This document shows, piece by piece, positions 1 to 13,700 of a DNA stretch of 64,000 nucleotides (its first letter is position 1; each line of letters begins with the position of its first letter). The translations under genes and the position numbers were made by a program. The DNA is from Circinella umbellata. Its lineage: Eukaryota; Mucoromycota; Mucoromycetes; Mucorales; Lichtheimiaceae. The notes under the pieces are model-generated. The model was not told where the DNA came from. It ran no database searches and saw nothing but the letters and a program-made list of their open reading frames with translations. The stretch is taken from NCBI GenBank assembly GCA_025093555.1, contig JAIWNF010000021.1, positions 558,001-622,000 on the forward strand. Reading direction: 5' to 3'.

Positions 1-3000
1 CTTTAATTTGTTTTCGGATTTCAGAAGCGACTCTTTGAAATACTTTCCGGTTGCTGGTGCGAATTTCTCGCTCATGATAGCCATTTTTTAACAATAAGGC
101 AAGGAAAGAAGAATAAAGTGCCGCAACATCCCCCAAGGTACGAGCGATCCGATGTCGAAGTTCCACGCGACCAGTTCTTGGATAAGGGAACAAACTAACA
201 ACAACGGCACCAACGACACCAGCAAGACATGTAATTGTACGCTGATATTTTTTTTTAAGAATAAAAAGATAATTAATTTAATAAGTCTGCTGGCCGAAAA
301 CCGCATCAGAAGCTGTATAAAGAAAGGATGTGAAACGTTACCTCATAAGTCACTTCATACACAGAAACGTCACGACCTAACAATCGATATTGATGTTCAT
401 AGCCCAAAACTACAACAAAAAAGGAATAGGATGCGATTAGTAAAAAATAAACAAAAATACGCGTGCCGCGTGTAAAAAAATAAGATATCCAATTTTTCTG
501 TTTATATTTATGTTTTGTTTTTGAGTTGTACAAAAAAAACGACTTGTATGAAAAAAAAAAAAAAATACATAACACAAAAAACTTACTGACAGTTGTTGTA
601 ATTAAAGCAAAAAGTCCGGTAGCTTTCCAAAACTTGCCATTTAAGTTAAGCAACCACCAAGGCAAATCAAATATAAACATTAATATAACCATGGCTGCGG
701 CATTTTGTCGGCTGATTTCCCAAATCAATATTGAGCATATAGCACCTAAAAATGTACCAATACTACGAACCATCAATCTATAATAATAAAAAGTTTATTT
801 AGGTTAGTCAAAAACATAATGGTAGAAGAATAGTGTACATGTGATCTCTTGCATAAAAAAAAAAAAAAGATGCGAGCTTTACCCAAAAAAGTTACTGCCC
901 ACAGATGGGCCCATCCAGACCAACGCGACAATTGGAGCCCATTGACCACGCACCCGCATATACCAATCAATAGATTCCTCAATAAAGGCGGGTAAAGACA
1001 GTGCTATGACAACTATACAAGCACGTAAGGCAAAAATTGTATCACCTGTATATAAAAACTTTTTCAGAAACATCCATCCTTTATAAAATATTCTTTGTGT
1101 TCGGGTTGTCGGATAAGCTACATCGGGATCGTGGTACATTGTTGGATCGAGTCCTTTAGATATGACAACCGAAGGACGCTTTCTTTTCTTGGGTTTTGAT
1201 AATTGACCACGGACAGGTACTGATAAATGACCTCTTACGTATCTTTTGTGAGGTCTTCTTCGTCGTATACAATTATCCCCATTCTCGTTCACATTCCCAT
1301 TCCCGTTCCTATTCTCATCCTCATCCTCATCAGCATCTGAATACGAGGGTGTTTCCACAGGGGGTGAATCCAAACTTGTCATATTATTTAGAATGGTCGT
1401 CGTCCGTCTTGATAAAGTATGCTGTAAGCTATTGGATGGATGTTGATTTTCAACAATTGTTGCTGGTGGATCTAGTCCAATATCCGCTTCCAGTGCCCGT
1501 TTAGTGAACCACCATTTCCGAATCGAAAGAGTCGGTAACCAAATGCGCCGCCGTTCTCTACGCTGTTGATCCATTTCATAAATAAGAGAAGATAAGGTAT
1601 AGACGCGCTCAGCATACCCACGAAGATTAAATTGAAAATGCAATAACAAGAATAGGATACGTCGTGGGATCGGCTTCTCAGCGTCGTAATGATAAAGTCG
1701 TTCGAGTCCCGTTAATCGGTGTTCATCAAATTTTTGAATGGCTCGGAGTAAAGGTTCCGAAGGATCAGTATGCTTTTCTTCATCTTCTTCCGACGTATGA
1801 AGAGTTCCCTTATACCAAGCAAAGAGTCGGCTAAAAATTGGTTTATTTTGATAACGTGGGTCGACATGTTGTATACGATAAAGCCTTCGGTTGGATGCAT
1901 GGACGGCAAGAGAACAAGCTTGTGATAACTCGTTATAAATAGGACGTACAGTCTTAAGAAGTTGGTCATATTCCCGACGCCAGGTGCTCTTTGTAAAAGT
2001 AACTTCATCCTCGGGAATATTAATAGTAATATGTTGATTATCTGATGTCCGGATCCCGTTCAACAGATCAATTCCATCTTTTCCAATATTACTTAGTACA
2101 CCTATATCATCTTCTTCATGATTATATTTTTCGTCAGCACTACTATTACTTCCCGAACCACCTTGAAGTGTTGCTGCTGTTGATGTTGAAGGTCGATAAG
2201 GTATATCACCATTATTAGCCGTGAAGGATGTTGACTGTCGAATGGGCTGTTTTTCATTTTGGTGTTGTTCATGACCTTGACTGATATCTTTTTTACTGTC
2301 ACTGTTGTTATTATAAAATTCGTTATTCTTCTTCCTTCTATTGATTTCATCACGTATCGCTGTAGTTTCATCCTCGGAGGAAGAACTATCGCTGCTACTC
2401 TCCGGTGTTTGTTCTTCATCTTCCCAGCAAGGCATTTCATCCCCTGAATCATTGCCTGCATTATCACTCCCTATGGTTGTAAAACTCTGTCCACTATAAC
2501 TGAAACGGTTCTCTTCTTGCTGTGGGTTCTTAATAGGATCTAAATTATCCCTTGCAGCAAACTTCTTGAGTCGATTGGCAACATGACGACGCACCTGCGC
2601 TTTGCGCATATTTTCTTCCATTGTCCTGCAGACACTAACTCCTTGCAGAGGAACCCGCATTTTCTTTACAAGGCGCGTCATATCACTCACATCGCGTGGT
2701 GCGATATAGTTGAAAGAAGCTTCACGACGGACAACTCGTTTCACTTCAACAAGGGATAGCAACTGTTGATCTATGGATTTATGAACTGTAGATAATGGTT
2801 CAGGTGGTATGGATTGATGGGTACGTGATGGATAAATATATTGTTCCCGAGGTACAGCGTTGATATGCAAGAATCCCTCTACTTGACGTCGTGCAATTCC
2901 ATCAAATGTTTCCATCGTCTTAACCAATTGCTGCACGTAAATTTTAGTACTATTTTCAGGCCACACAAATATGCATACTAGAAATGAAATCACCAGAGCA

Positions 3001-4344
3001 CTTAAGATGGAAATTAAGTTTCCCAACTATAATAAGAATAAGATTAAAAAAAACTACGAGTTAGTTTTAAAGTAAATTCTGGATATGAATAGTTATTATA
3101 CAGAATCAAAAAAGGAATTGATACTTGCCACATGCCATGGTTCCCATTTACGGTCAGTGATGGCTGTTGTGAGGCTGATGACTAGAATTGTGGCAGATAG
3201 CATACCTAAACTTACAATAACATATTAATAACTGTATATAAATAAATAAATATGCGCCTATTGTATGTATACATATAAGGTGGATCGACTATTGTAATAA
3301 TGATCAAAAAATGACATAAAATAATAAAAAAAAAAGGAGTCTAGTTTTTTTGTTTGGGAGCGGGGAATAATGAAAGGAATAAAAATAGGGGGGGGTGATA
3401 GAAACGAGAACAAAAGAGAAAGAAAGGTAGAAAGAATGGGGGAGGGAAGGAGAGATCGACATCCACCACTAAAGTTTCAGGGACCAAAAAAAAAACTGGG
3501 TGGGATGACAATGATGAACATAAAAATAAAAATATAAATGATTTTCCAATTCAAAATATATATTTAGAAAATAAGACTAAATAACAATAATAATAGTTTA
3601 CCTCCTACATTTGCTTGGGTTACTTTGGCACGACAATAGTTTAAACAAAAAGCACCAACAAGCAAGAACGAAGCTAATACAGCAGCTACTTTAGGTTGAG
3701 CATTATTAGGATCTAATGGGTCGCGTACCAGAGAAGCACAAAACCCTCCAAGTAAAGCCCAACCACTGGAAACAGAACACATGACAGCTCCAAATGCTAT
3801 ATCCTATCTTGAAAATTTTATAAATTGATATATCAGGAATTACTAAAACTGAATACGATGATAATCACGCACATAATAACAACATAATATATCGACTAGT
3901 ATAAGGGGAGAGTAAATATAGAAAAAGGGAGATAAAGGGGATGATAAAGTTGTTTTTCTGTATTATTCTTCTTGAAATTGTAGATGTTTTTTTTTTCTTT
4001 TACACATTTTTTATCCCACATATGTATAGCAAAATAAAATAAAAAAGGTGAAGAAAGTATACCTCACCGACAGATCCATATGATTTTGCAGGATGAATAA
4101 ATTCCACAGCAACTTGTGCCAAAACAAGCCCATATTCAGTATATTTTCGAAGCGGTTCCACAAATAACAAGATAAAAACAATTGCTAATGCCAAATCAGC
4201 CTTTAAAATGCGTTTTACTACTGGCCATGTCAATATCTCCCAGATTCCATGTAAACGTTGTCGTATCGTTTGTAAAGGAACAATATCCGCAGACGCTGGA
4301 GAAAAATGAAAGCTTAGTTGTGTAACAAAAGCTTCTTTATTCAT
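1..4344 (-). CDS. FUSC/DUF2421-type multi-pass membrane transporter (3' end outside window)
   Basis: Seven exons read on the minus strand: 4344-4063, 3803-3602, 3205-3125, 3026-883, 777-587, 409-342 and 241 to beyond the left edge. All joins use GT-AG and keep frame, giving about 1,070 residues so far. The start is the ATG at 4344. Two hydrophobic blocks (exons 1-3, and the end of exon 4 through exon 6, with WAPIVALVWMGPSVGS and TFLGAICSILIWEIS) flank a long cytoplasmic part containing an acidic, Ser/Asn-rich disordered stretch. This two-block layout, and the final exon (LFPYPRTGRVELR, then LGDVAALYSSFLALL), fit fungal proteins with an ArAE_2/DUF2421 or fusaric-acid-resistance-like (FUSC) fold, related to yeast Bre4 and plant ALMT. 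The family role is efflux of organic anions or aromatic acids, or a related intracellular membrane function; the substrate here is unknown. The 396-bp intron 3206-3601 holds only A/G-rich low-complexity sequence. Confidence 0.75.
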
Positions 4345-7300
4345 TTTTCATATGAATTATATATATATATATGCGTGTGTATGTGTGTGTACGTATATTT
4401 ATATTTATATATCTTTTCGTGTTTTTTGATATAAAAAAAAATAGTTGATATAAAGTGTATACAAATTAAAATAAAAAAGAACAAAAGTACAAAAGCACAA
4501 AAGCACAAAATAAAATAAATAAAAGGGAGAAGAAAGGTTGAATTTGTTTAAATGAAAGCAGAAAAGAAGAGTGCTCTTGTTTCTCCGAAAAAAAAGTGAA
4601 GTTCACTTTATGCGTAAAATTATAGCCACCTTTTTTTCTCAAAAACGAATGCCCCCCATTTTTTTGTTGTTGCTTCGTGTTGATTGTTGTATTGGTTTTT
4701 CCTAATACTTCGCGTCCCCCCATTTTTACTTTCGCCAAACGAGAATTTCAATTTCGCTGAGGGTAATTTCTCAATTTCGCGCATCATGAATTTACACTTT
4801 TGCGCATAGTATAATTTCAATTTCAATTTCGCATTTTGAGATTTTTTACATTTGCGCCTTCGCCTCTGATTAATTTTATTTTTGCGTCCCATTATTTTTA
4901 TATTTGCATTCTATGATTATTATTTATGATTTATCCTTTAAAGCTTTACATAACTTCTTGTTTTCCAGCCTGAGTGGATCAACGTGTTGAGAAGCAGCCA
5001 CAAAACCTGAGCTAATTAAAAACCACTTCTTTTAAACCAGCTTCCATGACAAATGTCTTTTCACCAGGACGACTTATCTTTTTTGTTTGTAGTACTGAAT
5101 ATATGGATATCAAAATCAAAAATGGTGCATTCTTCTTTTTTTTTTTACGATCCCCGTATATCCTTTTCCAAATAAAGAAGGCCAAAAATTGGGGGAGAGT
5201 TAGAAGAACAATCGGCCAACCATCTCTTATATTGTTGGTGAACTTCATTCTGTAACACTTCTGATCTGTTGTCACTCTATTTTATTTATCCTTATTTTTG
5301 CACATGGATCGGATAGCCCAACAATAAAACCTACATACACAATTGTAGCTATATGTTTATTTTCCATAATAAACAAAAATGCAATCACATTAAAGGTAAA
5401 GAAAGAAAAGAAATTCATGCTATTAGAACCAATGATATGTTTTTCCTTTTTGTTGTTGTTGTTGTTGCTGTTGTTCTTTTTGTTTCTTAATATGTAAATA
5501 AATTATAGATATATATATTAACTTTTTAATAATAATAACTGTTATATTTGGTAGTCTTTAGGGCACCGAAAAAGACAATTGCTGATCCCGCTACATCAAA
5601 TAATTATTTAAGACACCCATCATGAAATAAGTAGTGGGTGATGCTGTACAAACACACCATCCAAATACATAGGATATGGTAAAATGCAGAAGCTCCGGAA
5701 AAAAAAAACATGGCATAGATCATAGGTTACCGGATGTCGGAAAGACTAATTTTAGAGGTCAGTAATATGCATGTGTAAATAAAAAAAAAAAGTCGATTCT
5801 ATCCTAAATATGTTTACTACTGTTTTACGGTTGTAAAGATGCTTAGTAAATAGAAAACTTACAAGTAATGGACAACAAGAACTAATATATTTATGTTCAC
5901 GCAATGCTTCTCCCTCCCTATGCTCTCCTTATCCTTCAAACACAAAAATAAGAGCGAATGGGAGAGACGAAGGAAAAAAGTAACTTATAAACTTTGTTTA
6001 AATTCTCGATACCCCAATCTTCGAGCAAAAGACTTCAAGGTCACGAGTAATCGAAGACATAACAAGTTATTGTAGTACACAGTGTCAAAATAATGAAAGT
6101 TCGTCAACCCGATTCGTTCCCGCATTTATAAACTAAAAGCCTCCGAAGTCAGACATCAGTATTCCCATCAAAAGATATTCAGTAAGTGGCAACAATTATG
6201 TGTTCTCTAAGGATAGCGTCTCGGAAACCCTCACCCAATCTGCTATGAGTGAACTCAGTACCTAATTTGCGTCATTTATCTTGATGTTAATTTGCCGATT
6301 ATGTGGTATATGTTATTTTGTAACTTCTTTGTATTACGATAAATAAAAGAAAGATTGATCTTTTTTTTTGTGTAAACAAAAAATAAAGATCTCAGCAAAT
6401 AAATAAACAATCTTTTCCTTTTTTGTAATAACAAACAAAAGAAAAAAGGTCTTCATACCGCACAATACAAACAACGACCAAAAGTTTCCACGACCATAAC
6501 AACCCAAATATTTTCTAAATATGGAAGCCGATTTCAAAACCGAAAGTATAGAAGAAACTAAAGACCAAAAATAAAACAAAACAAGAGTAATCGAGTAACA
6601 ATAGCTCCAAAAAACAAAAAACAGTACCCTATACGTACGATTAAATTTTTAGTGAGGTTTTTAAAATATGGCACAAATAGAAATTGGTAAATACGAAAGA
6701 GTTTTGGATCCAGTATAATACATACCAACTAGGGTAGTAGCAAGAGAAAAACGTTGCTTACGTAGTTGCATTATACTGAAGCTCTTTAAACTTTATCAAG
6801 TTGAAATATCTAGAGATTGGCATAAGCAACATGGTCACGATATACTATAAATATGGGGTCTAAAAAACATATTTTTATACCAGCTCAGTTTATATAACGC
6901 TATAAAAGAAGCACAAATCATAAATATTACAGTAAAAAATATCCTGCATATGAAATAATGCAACTAATAATAATAAACTTTATTGGACAGTCAGTAATAA
7001 AAAAAATAATTCTATATCCGCTCACAACATTTATTCGTTACAGTCATGAGGATGTTTGCCACACAATAAGCTCCAATTGGTAATGTAGTTTCTATAATTC
7101 AATGGCGCGGGTAGGTATCAGGTGACCGGATGGTTCATATTGTAATTGCGATGAATATCCCTCTTGTTCTCGCTGTGTTGCTAGGTTACTCGGCTGTTGC
7201 CATTCAATTCATCGTTGTTGTCAATGAAAATAACAATTTCAAGCATATCGCTCATTTCTTTTATTATAATTTTTGTTGAGTGCATGGATATTATATCCCA

Positions 7301-7987
7301 ATATATATATATAAAAAAGCAGCTGTATATCACAAATGCACACTTCACACACAAATTTATAAAAGATAATTTTCTATTTTACCCCTAAATGGATAATTAT
7401 CTTGTGATAAAACAGAATTTTTTTTTATTCCAGAGAAGAAATTATAAATCGATTATTTCTCGGTTACCTCGTGTTCTTTGACTATATGGTTCTTTTTGTG
7501 ATGAAAAGAAAATCTTATTTATTTTATCAATGTTGTGGGTGGTATTTTTTTTGCTAATAATGCAAAGCAGACAAAAATGGAAAGAAAATATAGAATGTGA
7601 ACAAAAACAAATTTGTTGATGGATACAAAGTAATAAAAAAGGTAGAAAAGAAAAAGGAATACTATAATAAAGTTCTGTGTGTGTGAGGAAAAAAAATAGA
7701 TTGTCTTGTTAGATTGTATAATGTGTATATATAAAGATGTAAAATGAAGTAAAAAAAAAATGAGTTCTGCTGTTGATACGTTTCGAAAAAAAGAACGATG
7801 AAAATTATAATGTTATGTTGTTATGTATACAAGTGTACTAGTGGCGAAAAAAGTAGTTAAAATGTGCTGTGAATGTTGTATTGTGTGTGCAATGATGGAT
7901 TATTGAAAGGAAAAGGCGGAGTCGATGAAGATGATGATGATATGGTGTCTTGCGAAAAAAAAAACAGACGGATGATTTACTCTTCTA
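4345..7987. other. Gene-poor intergenic stretch
   Basis: No convincing intact gene is seen in 3.6 kb. The left end is the promoter side of the FUSC-type gene and carries TA and TG microsatellite tracts near 4360-4400. At 4740-4910 the words TTTCGC and TTTGCG recur many times. Between about 5000 and 5720 the minus strand has short hydrophobic reading frames that look like membrane-protein debris (see findings). From 5800 to 7987 it is AT-rich with stop codons in every frame, and it ends as the 3' flank of the Sel1-repeat gene. Confidence 0.6.
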
Positions 7988-9760
7988 TTACATGATGGTA
8001 CATTCATCGCCATTTTTCTTTTTATTCGATGACTTGCCTCCTTGTACTTTTCCTTGAAGACGTTGGATTGCCCTTTTATCCCCATGTTCTGCTGCCTTTT
8101 TATACCACACCATCGCCTCTTGAGCATTCTTGATCGTTCCAATTCCAACTTCAGTGAAATAGCCAACGGCATATTCAGCCTTTGGTAATTCCTTTTCTGC
8201 AGCACGGCGAGCCCAAACATAAGCTTGTTCATCTGATTGAGGCAAAATACCAGGAGAACCTACAAGGTACCACGCAGTCAAGGCAAAACAAGATTCCCGG
8301 TGACCTTGTTGAGCTGCAATTGTATAATAATGGATCGACAAGGCTGGATCTTGTGCACATTTAAGTTTACCATATTCGTAACATTCACCAAGTCGAAACG
8401 CCGAAGGTGCATATCCCAACTCTGCCGCTTGTGCATACAATGAAGCAGCGTATTCCAAATCAACAAACACAACATTGTCAATCCCCTTTTCATGTAGCAA
8501 GCCTAACTCATGGACTGCATGTGGATATTCACTATTGGCCCCTTCACTGGCACGTTTCAACCATTTTACACCATCTCGCGGATTTTTTGAAATACCTAAT
8601 TCGCCATTCAATTCAGCTATACCCAGACGATACATGGCAGCTGGATGACTTTGTGTAGCCGCCTTTCTATAAATAGCAAGGCCGGTTTAGGTTCATTTTT
8701 GGTTAATGTGTACTTTTTTTAGGGGAATACAAAAGGAAAATTTGGAAAGTTGTAAAAGAAAAAAAAAAGCTGTTGTTTTGTTGTTTTATTTGTGGATAAA
8801 TGGATAAAATAAAAATAGATAGAAACGTAATTTACCTGTAGAATTGAACAGCTTTAGATTTATCTTTACTACAACCAAGACCATCTTCATAACACTTTGC
8901 AGCCCTAGCAAATATAAATCACAAAAGTTAATTTAGTAAGAAAAAGGTTTTCCTTTCTATTACATAGCAAACAATCGTTATTTTTTTTACCTGTAAGCTG
9001 CGTCAGCATGATGCTTTTTTGTTGCTTGAACGAACAAAGGGAATGCGTTATTGAATTCATTTTTACCCTTCTTGCTCAATATACCAGATGCATACAAGTT
9101 TCCAAGGTAATACTGCGATTCTGCATGTCCTCGCGATGATAATTGTTTTAATAACTTTTCTGCCTCTCCCAAATATTCCCAACGTATTTGCTCATCCTCT
9201 GGTGCAGTCAACGGTTTAGCAGCTTCTACCATAAAGATTGCAAAATCACACTGAACTTCTGGACTATTGGTTTTTTTGGCATTTTCACGGTACATGTTGA
9301 TGGTTTGTGAATAGGATAATAAAGATGCTTGATTGCCTGGTTTTAAATGGGAATGATCCAATAACTGATCACCGACAGGTACGTTGACAACCGAAGCCGA
9401 ACTACGGGAGGAACTTCCTGAAGGTGTTTGAGGTGATACAGGAGATTGTAGACTCGATTGACGCATGCTAGGCAATGACGGTACGGACGCGTTGTTAAAT
9501 GTTTGTGCTTGCAATGGGTACTCTTGTTTCATTGATTGTTGTGGAGGAGGTGTCAGCGGTTGTTGTTGAAGGCCAAGATTTTGGTGAGGAGGTAATTCAG
9601 TTGATGATGGCATCATGAATTGTTTGTGATCTTTTGGTGGAGGTGCAGGTACAGGTGGCAAAAACTCTTGCTGCTGCTGTTGTTGTTGTTGTTGCTGTAT
9701 GTGTGGTGGAGGAGGCGGATACGGTTGTTCCGCTGGATGATTTACAGCAGGTTCTTGCAT
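7988..9760 (-). CDS. Sel1-repeat chitin synthase activator (Chs4/Skt5-like) with C-terminal CaaX box
   Basis: Three exons on the minus strand, 9760-8991, 8904-8836 and 8666-7988, give 505 residues with all phases consistent. The first ~150 residues are Pro/Gln-rich and disordered, with a poly-Gln run. After that come tandem Sel1-like (TPR-related) repeats to about residue 480, with units such as AAKCYEDGLGCSKDKSKAVQFY and MVWYKKAAEHGDKRAIQ. The protein ends in a Lys/Asn-rich tail and CTIM, a good farnesylation CaaX box. Yeast Chs4/Skt5 has the same plan of disordered N-terminus, Sel1 repeats and prenylated C-terminus; it activates chitin synthase III at the plasma membrane. A similar role in hyphal wall growth is inferred. 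It is divergent from the TMEM14 gene, with 330 bp between start codons. Other Sel1 adaptors are possible, but the CaaX box argues for this subgroup. Confidence 0.8.
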
Positions 9761-10090
9761 TCTTCTTACACTTTATAAAGATACTAAATATTGACAAAAA
9801 GGAGCGTGTGGTGTTTTATAAAGAATGAAAAGAAGAAAAGAGAAAAAAAAAAAAGGGACCGAGAATAGAAAAACTAATGTAAACGTGAAAAATTCTTGTG
9901 TACCCAAAATAAAAATCTTCTAATGAAGCCAACTGCACGTCATCATTAGCAAATATTTTTAGTCGATCTCTAAAAAAAAATAACGCGTACTTTACCAAAT
10001 AAAATTATAACTTCTTCTTTTTGCTCTCCCCCAATTTTATATTTTTTCAACATTTCCACTTGAAAATTATATAATTACTTCTTATTAGAA
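9761..10090. promoter_or_regulatory. Shared divergent promoter, Chs4-like / TMEM14 genes
   Basis: These 330 bp separate two start codons pointing away from each other. The sequence is A/T-rich with a purine-rich run near 9825-9855 and a TTTTTGCTCTCCCCC pyrimidine stretch just upstream of the TMEM14 start. No clear TATA box is seen. Short reading frames here are interrupted and look non-coding. Confidence 0.5.
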
Positions 10091-10755
10091 ATGACTGATT
10101 ATCTTGGCTATAGTTATAGTGCGTTAGTCTTAATGGGTGGTGCCATTGGTTATTTGAAAGGTAGTAATAATCATACTACGCATTCATTTCTTTCTCCAAC
10201 ATTCTGAAACATATTAATATTATTCTATTTTCAACCCCACTCAATAAAAAACGCCAATCGTTATCGATATGAACTTTTTATTATTCAATTTTACTGCATG
10301 AATTTTGCCTTCTTAGCTGGAAGTACAGCTTCTCTGATATCAGGCACTGTCTTTGGTTTAGCTGCAGGATTTGGCTCATATCAAGTTTCTAATAATCCTA
10401 AAAATGTTGTCTTTGCATTAGGTAATTAAATAGCAACTTTAATTTAATGTGGTTTTGTAGCATTATTTGAATAAAAAACTAATAATAAGTATAATAATTA
10501 TGATAGTTGTAAGCATCTTACTATTCATTGGTATGGGTATTCGTTTCAATAAGTCTGGTAAATTTATGCCTGCTGGTTTAGTAACAATTCTAAGGTAAAT
10601 CATAAAAATAATAAGACAATTGTTGTTATGGTGATGGTATGCTTATTGGAGATCAATAACAATTATTGTATCTCCTTATTCAAATGAATTACCATTATTA
10701 TATTATGTATAGCTTACTGATGACTTTAAGATACGGATCGAGACTCCTTCAATAA
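10091..10755 (+). CDS. TMEM14-family small membrane protein
   Basis: Four short exons, 10091-10160, 10317-10421, 10507-10594 and 10713-10755, join through GT-AG introns into 101 residues; each exon is too short to stand out alone. The protein has three or four hydrophobic segments, with the family signatures GGAIGYLKAGS, SLISGTVFGLAAG and GMGIRFNKSGKFMPAGL, the last being the most diagnostic of TMEM14/UPF0136. The length matches the family (about 100-115 residues). Animal TMEM14C is an inner mitochondrial membrane protein needed for porphyrin import in haem synthesis, while TMEM14-like FAX proteins of plants export fatty acids from plastids; which role applies here cannot be told. It is divergent from the Chs4-like gene. 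Confidence 0.88.
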
Positions 10756-13700
10756 ATTACCAAATGTACGATCTTTGGCAGATTTGTATGTACCCACACA
10801 CACACACAGAGAGAGAGAGATTATTTACTAGTTCGTCACCTTTAAGAAATACACTGTTGATTATATAATTATTGTATCATTTACATTTTTCTACCAAGTT
10901 ATTAATATTATTAATCTTATTATATTCTTCTCTATATTCTCGTTTTGCCAAAAAAGATTCAGCGAACAAATAAAAAGAAAAGTGTTGTAAAAAAATAATG
11001 CATCGTGTGGGATGATACTGGATTACTGATTTTATTTAAATAATGTTTTGGTGAACAAAAGAAAGTTACTTCATTTGGTTATTTATATAGTATGCTTTTT
11101 TTTATTTAGATTGTCGTTTACTTTTCGATTACACACTACCAATCTGTAGTAAACATATCAATTCTTTATTCGGATAATAAGACACGACAATGATGACGCG
11201 CTAAAAACTTTTAGAGCTCTAATACAGATACATGCATATGATATATAAAGGTAGTTACTCATCATTATCACATTTTACATATCATAATTTTCAGACTAAT
11301 ATTTCAAGTATTTCAATATTGGTCTTATCAATGTGAATTGAAGTAAAGAAAACCAAACTATCAAATTTCTCGGTATTGTCATTTAGATACGTAAATAATT
11401 TAAACTAACAAATGAAGCGCAAATTTTGGGTCGAATTCTTCGTTTATTCAATACATTAACACGTGTAGACTTCTTTTTACACAGGTTATTTACGTATTAC
11501 TTATTCATTATCAGTTTAAACTGTTTTTTGATATTTCGGAATCTGCTTATGGAAAAAAGAAGAAAAGGGATGAAATCATTATAATCACTTAAGTTTATAA
11601 ACTACGCTCCTGCAGCAATAAAAAGAGAGGACAACATAACATGGGCCGGAAAAATAAAATAATGTACTTCCACAATATCACAACATGTGTTCCTATTATA
11701 AATTAATGGCCAATTTCCTGTTTATTTCTTTTTTCCACTGTACACTACTCATTATGTAATGATCTTCATATTATCATGGGTGGCATACATGTATGTTTTC
11801 ATCGATGATAAATTAATGTCACTTTCCCCCCTTGTTTTATCATCAGCTTGATTGTTGATACGATTTTTCTTTCATAACTTCTTTTTTTGAGCAAACAATA
11901 AATGTATAATCAGAAGAAATATGCAGCAGATAAGTGAAAAAATGCATTTTGATACTATCTTACGTATTTACATTTACAGTGGTTTTTTCTAATTAAAAGA
12001 AAAGACTACTTTATCGAACTATTCGATTTAAATCAATTATTTACGTCAATAAAATTACTTGACATTTCATTATAGCACGATAAAAAAGAATGATTAAGCT
12101 GTCTATATATATATACATATAAGTTTCTGTGATGCTCCTCTCTAAGTGCTCATATAACCAGATAAACGCATATTGGTGGGATCATCATGAGTTTTTTTTT
12201 TACACTAGTAACAGTAAGGAGGTGTATGCAAAAGTAAATTTGTTTCCCGCTCATGTTACAAACGTCATTATATACTATGGTTTATGGTTTGCCTTTAGGC
12301 AAGGCGCGGAGAAAGAAAGGAAAGAAAAAAAGAAAAGTGTAATGGTAATAGTAATTTATGATTTTGAAAACAGATATATCTTGATTTATTTATTGTATGG
12401 AAGGAAAGCTTAGTAATTGTAACAGATCAAAAAAAGTTCAAATCGTTATTCGCCATCATTTTTGCTTACATCAAACAAAGTCCTTGGGGTCTTCTGATCT
12501 ATAAATATTTGTAATACCAATTATGGGTTTTTCTTACTAATCGACTGAGAATTATTGTTGCGATTCTTTGATCTATCAGATTCTAAACAACCTCCATACA
12601 TTATTAATCTATTTTGCTGTTGTATATCAAAATTAAATTTAAGAATTTGAAAGGGTAAAAGCCTTCTATTCATTTTATGTGTAGGCCTCCTCTTATTTAT
12701 TTTTAACTTATCAGCATCATACTATTATTTCTAATCTATTAGAATTATATATACATATATTAATCAACTTTTTCTAACAATTCCTATTTGATAGAGAGCT
12801 TATTCAATGTTTATCAATTGCTTAACAATACCAGATGTTTCGAAATAAATGGCCGCTTAAAAAGTTTCAGGTGAAACTAAAACGCGACTTTATGTTACAA
12901 GATATAATAAATTTGTTGATCCAGATCGAAATCATTCAACGTGAAGCAAGGCTTCTTGGGGGAGGGTGCGCACGGTGTTGTTGTAAAATTTAACCCGAGT
13001 GAATGTCGGCTTCTCAAAACTCATCCTTATTATCGGTGAAACTTAGGACCGAACTAATGGGTCGGCGCAGTTACCGATAAACGAAGCGAGGGGAGAACCC
13101 GGTAGATAAATGAACAAGATGATGTTATTATCTATAAACATGGGCAAGAAAGAAAAATATGGTTTTGCGCGGATCAAAGTTCACGTTTTTGTCCATTAAT
13201 TATTATGCCTGTCAACTTTTTATTTATAGGTGCATGGTTCCGCACCCACCCAATGTGTTGTTGTTTCGCCCGCCTAAAAAAATAAAGGGGGATAACAGTC
13301 CGACGAATCCTTTCATAATCTACATAATGCAAAAGTTTCTTCCATCCTTGAAGTAAAGAAGAATAATTTAAAAATAGGAAAAAATATTAAGTTATTCTCT
13401 TTTATATAGTATTAAATGATAGCTTTGATCTGATGAATAAATGTAAGGGTAACCTTGTACACCAAGAATTTTATTTTTGGGGGGCCCAAATAACAGTAGA
13501 GAGGTGGCACGATGGTAAATTCATAATGTTTCTTTTTTCTCATGCACAATTATACATATTACTGTTTATATAAAAATTAAGGATGAAACATATTCATTAA
13601 CACTGTTTTTTTGTCAGTTGTACAAAGAGCCTGTTTATGTTTTCTTTAAATGATCTTCGACACATTCAAATGCTCAAAAAAGAAGGAATGAAGGAGAAAA

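Noticed and set aside
4466..4892. Two overlapping 90-codon minus-strand frames rich in Lys/Phe
   Set aside because: They cover low-complexity and TTTCGC-repeat sequence, have no splice partners, and resemble no protein.
5158..5170. ATATCCTTTTCC, resembling a U12-type donor, on the plus strand
   Set aside because: No coding frame ends there and no TCCTTAAC branch motif lies downstream; likely chance in AT-rich DNA. The same applies to ATATCCTT at 58265-58272 inside the RhoGAP coding exon.
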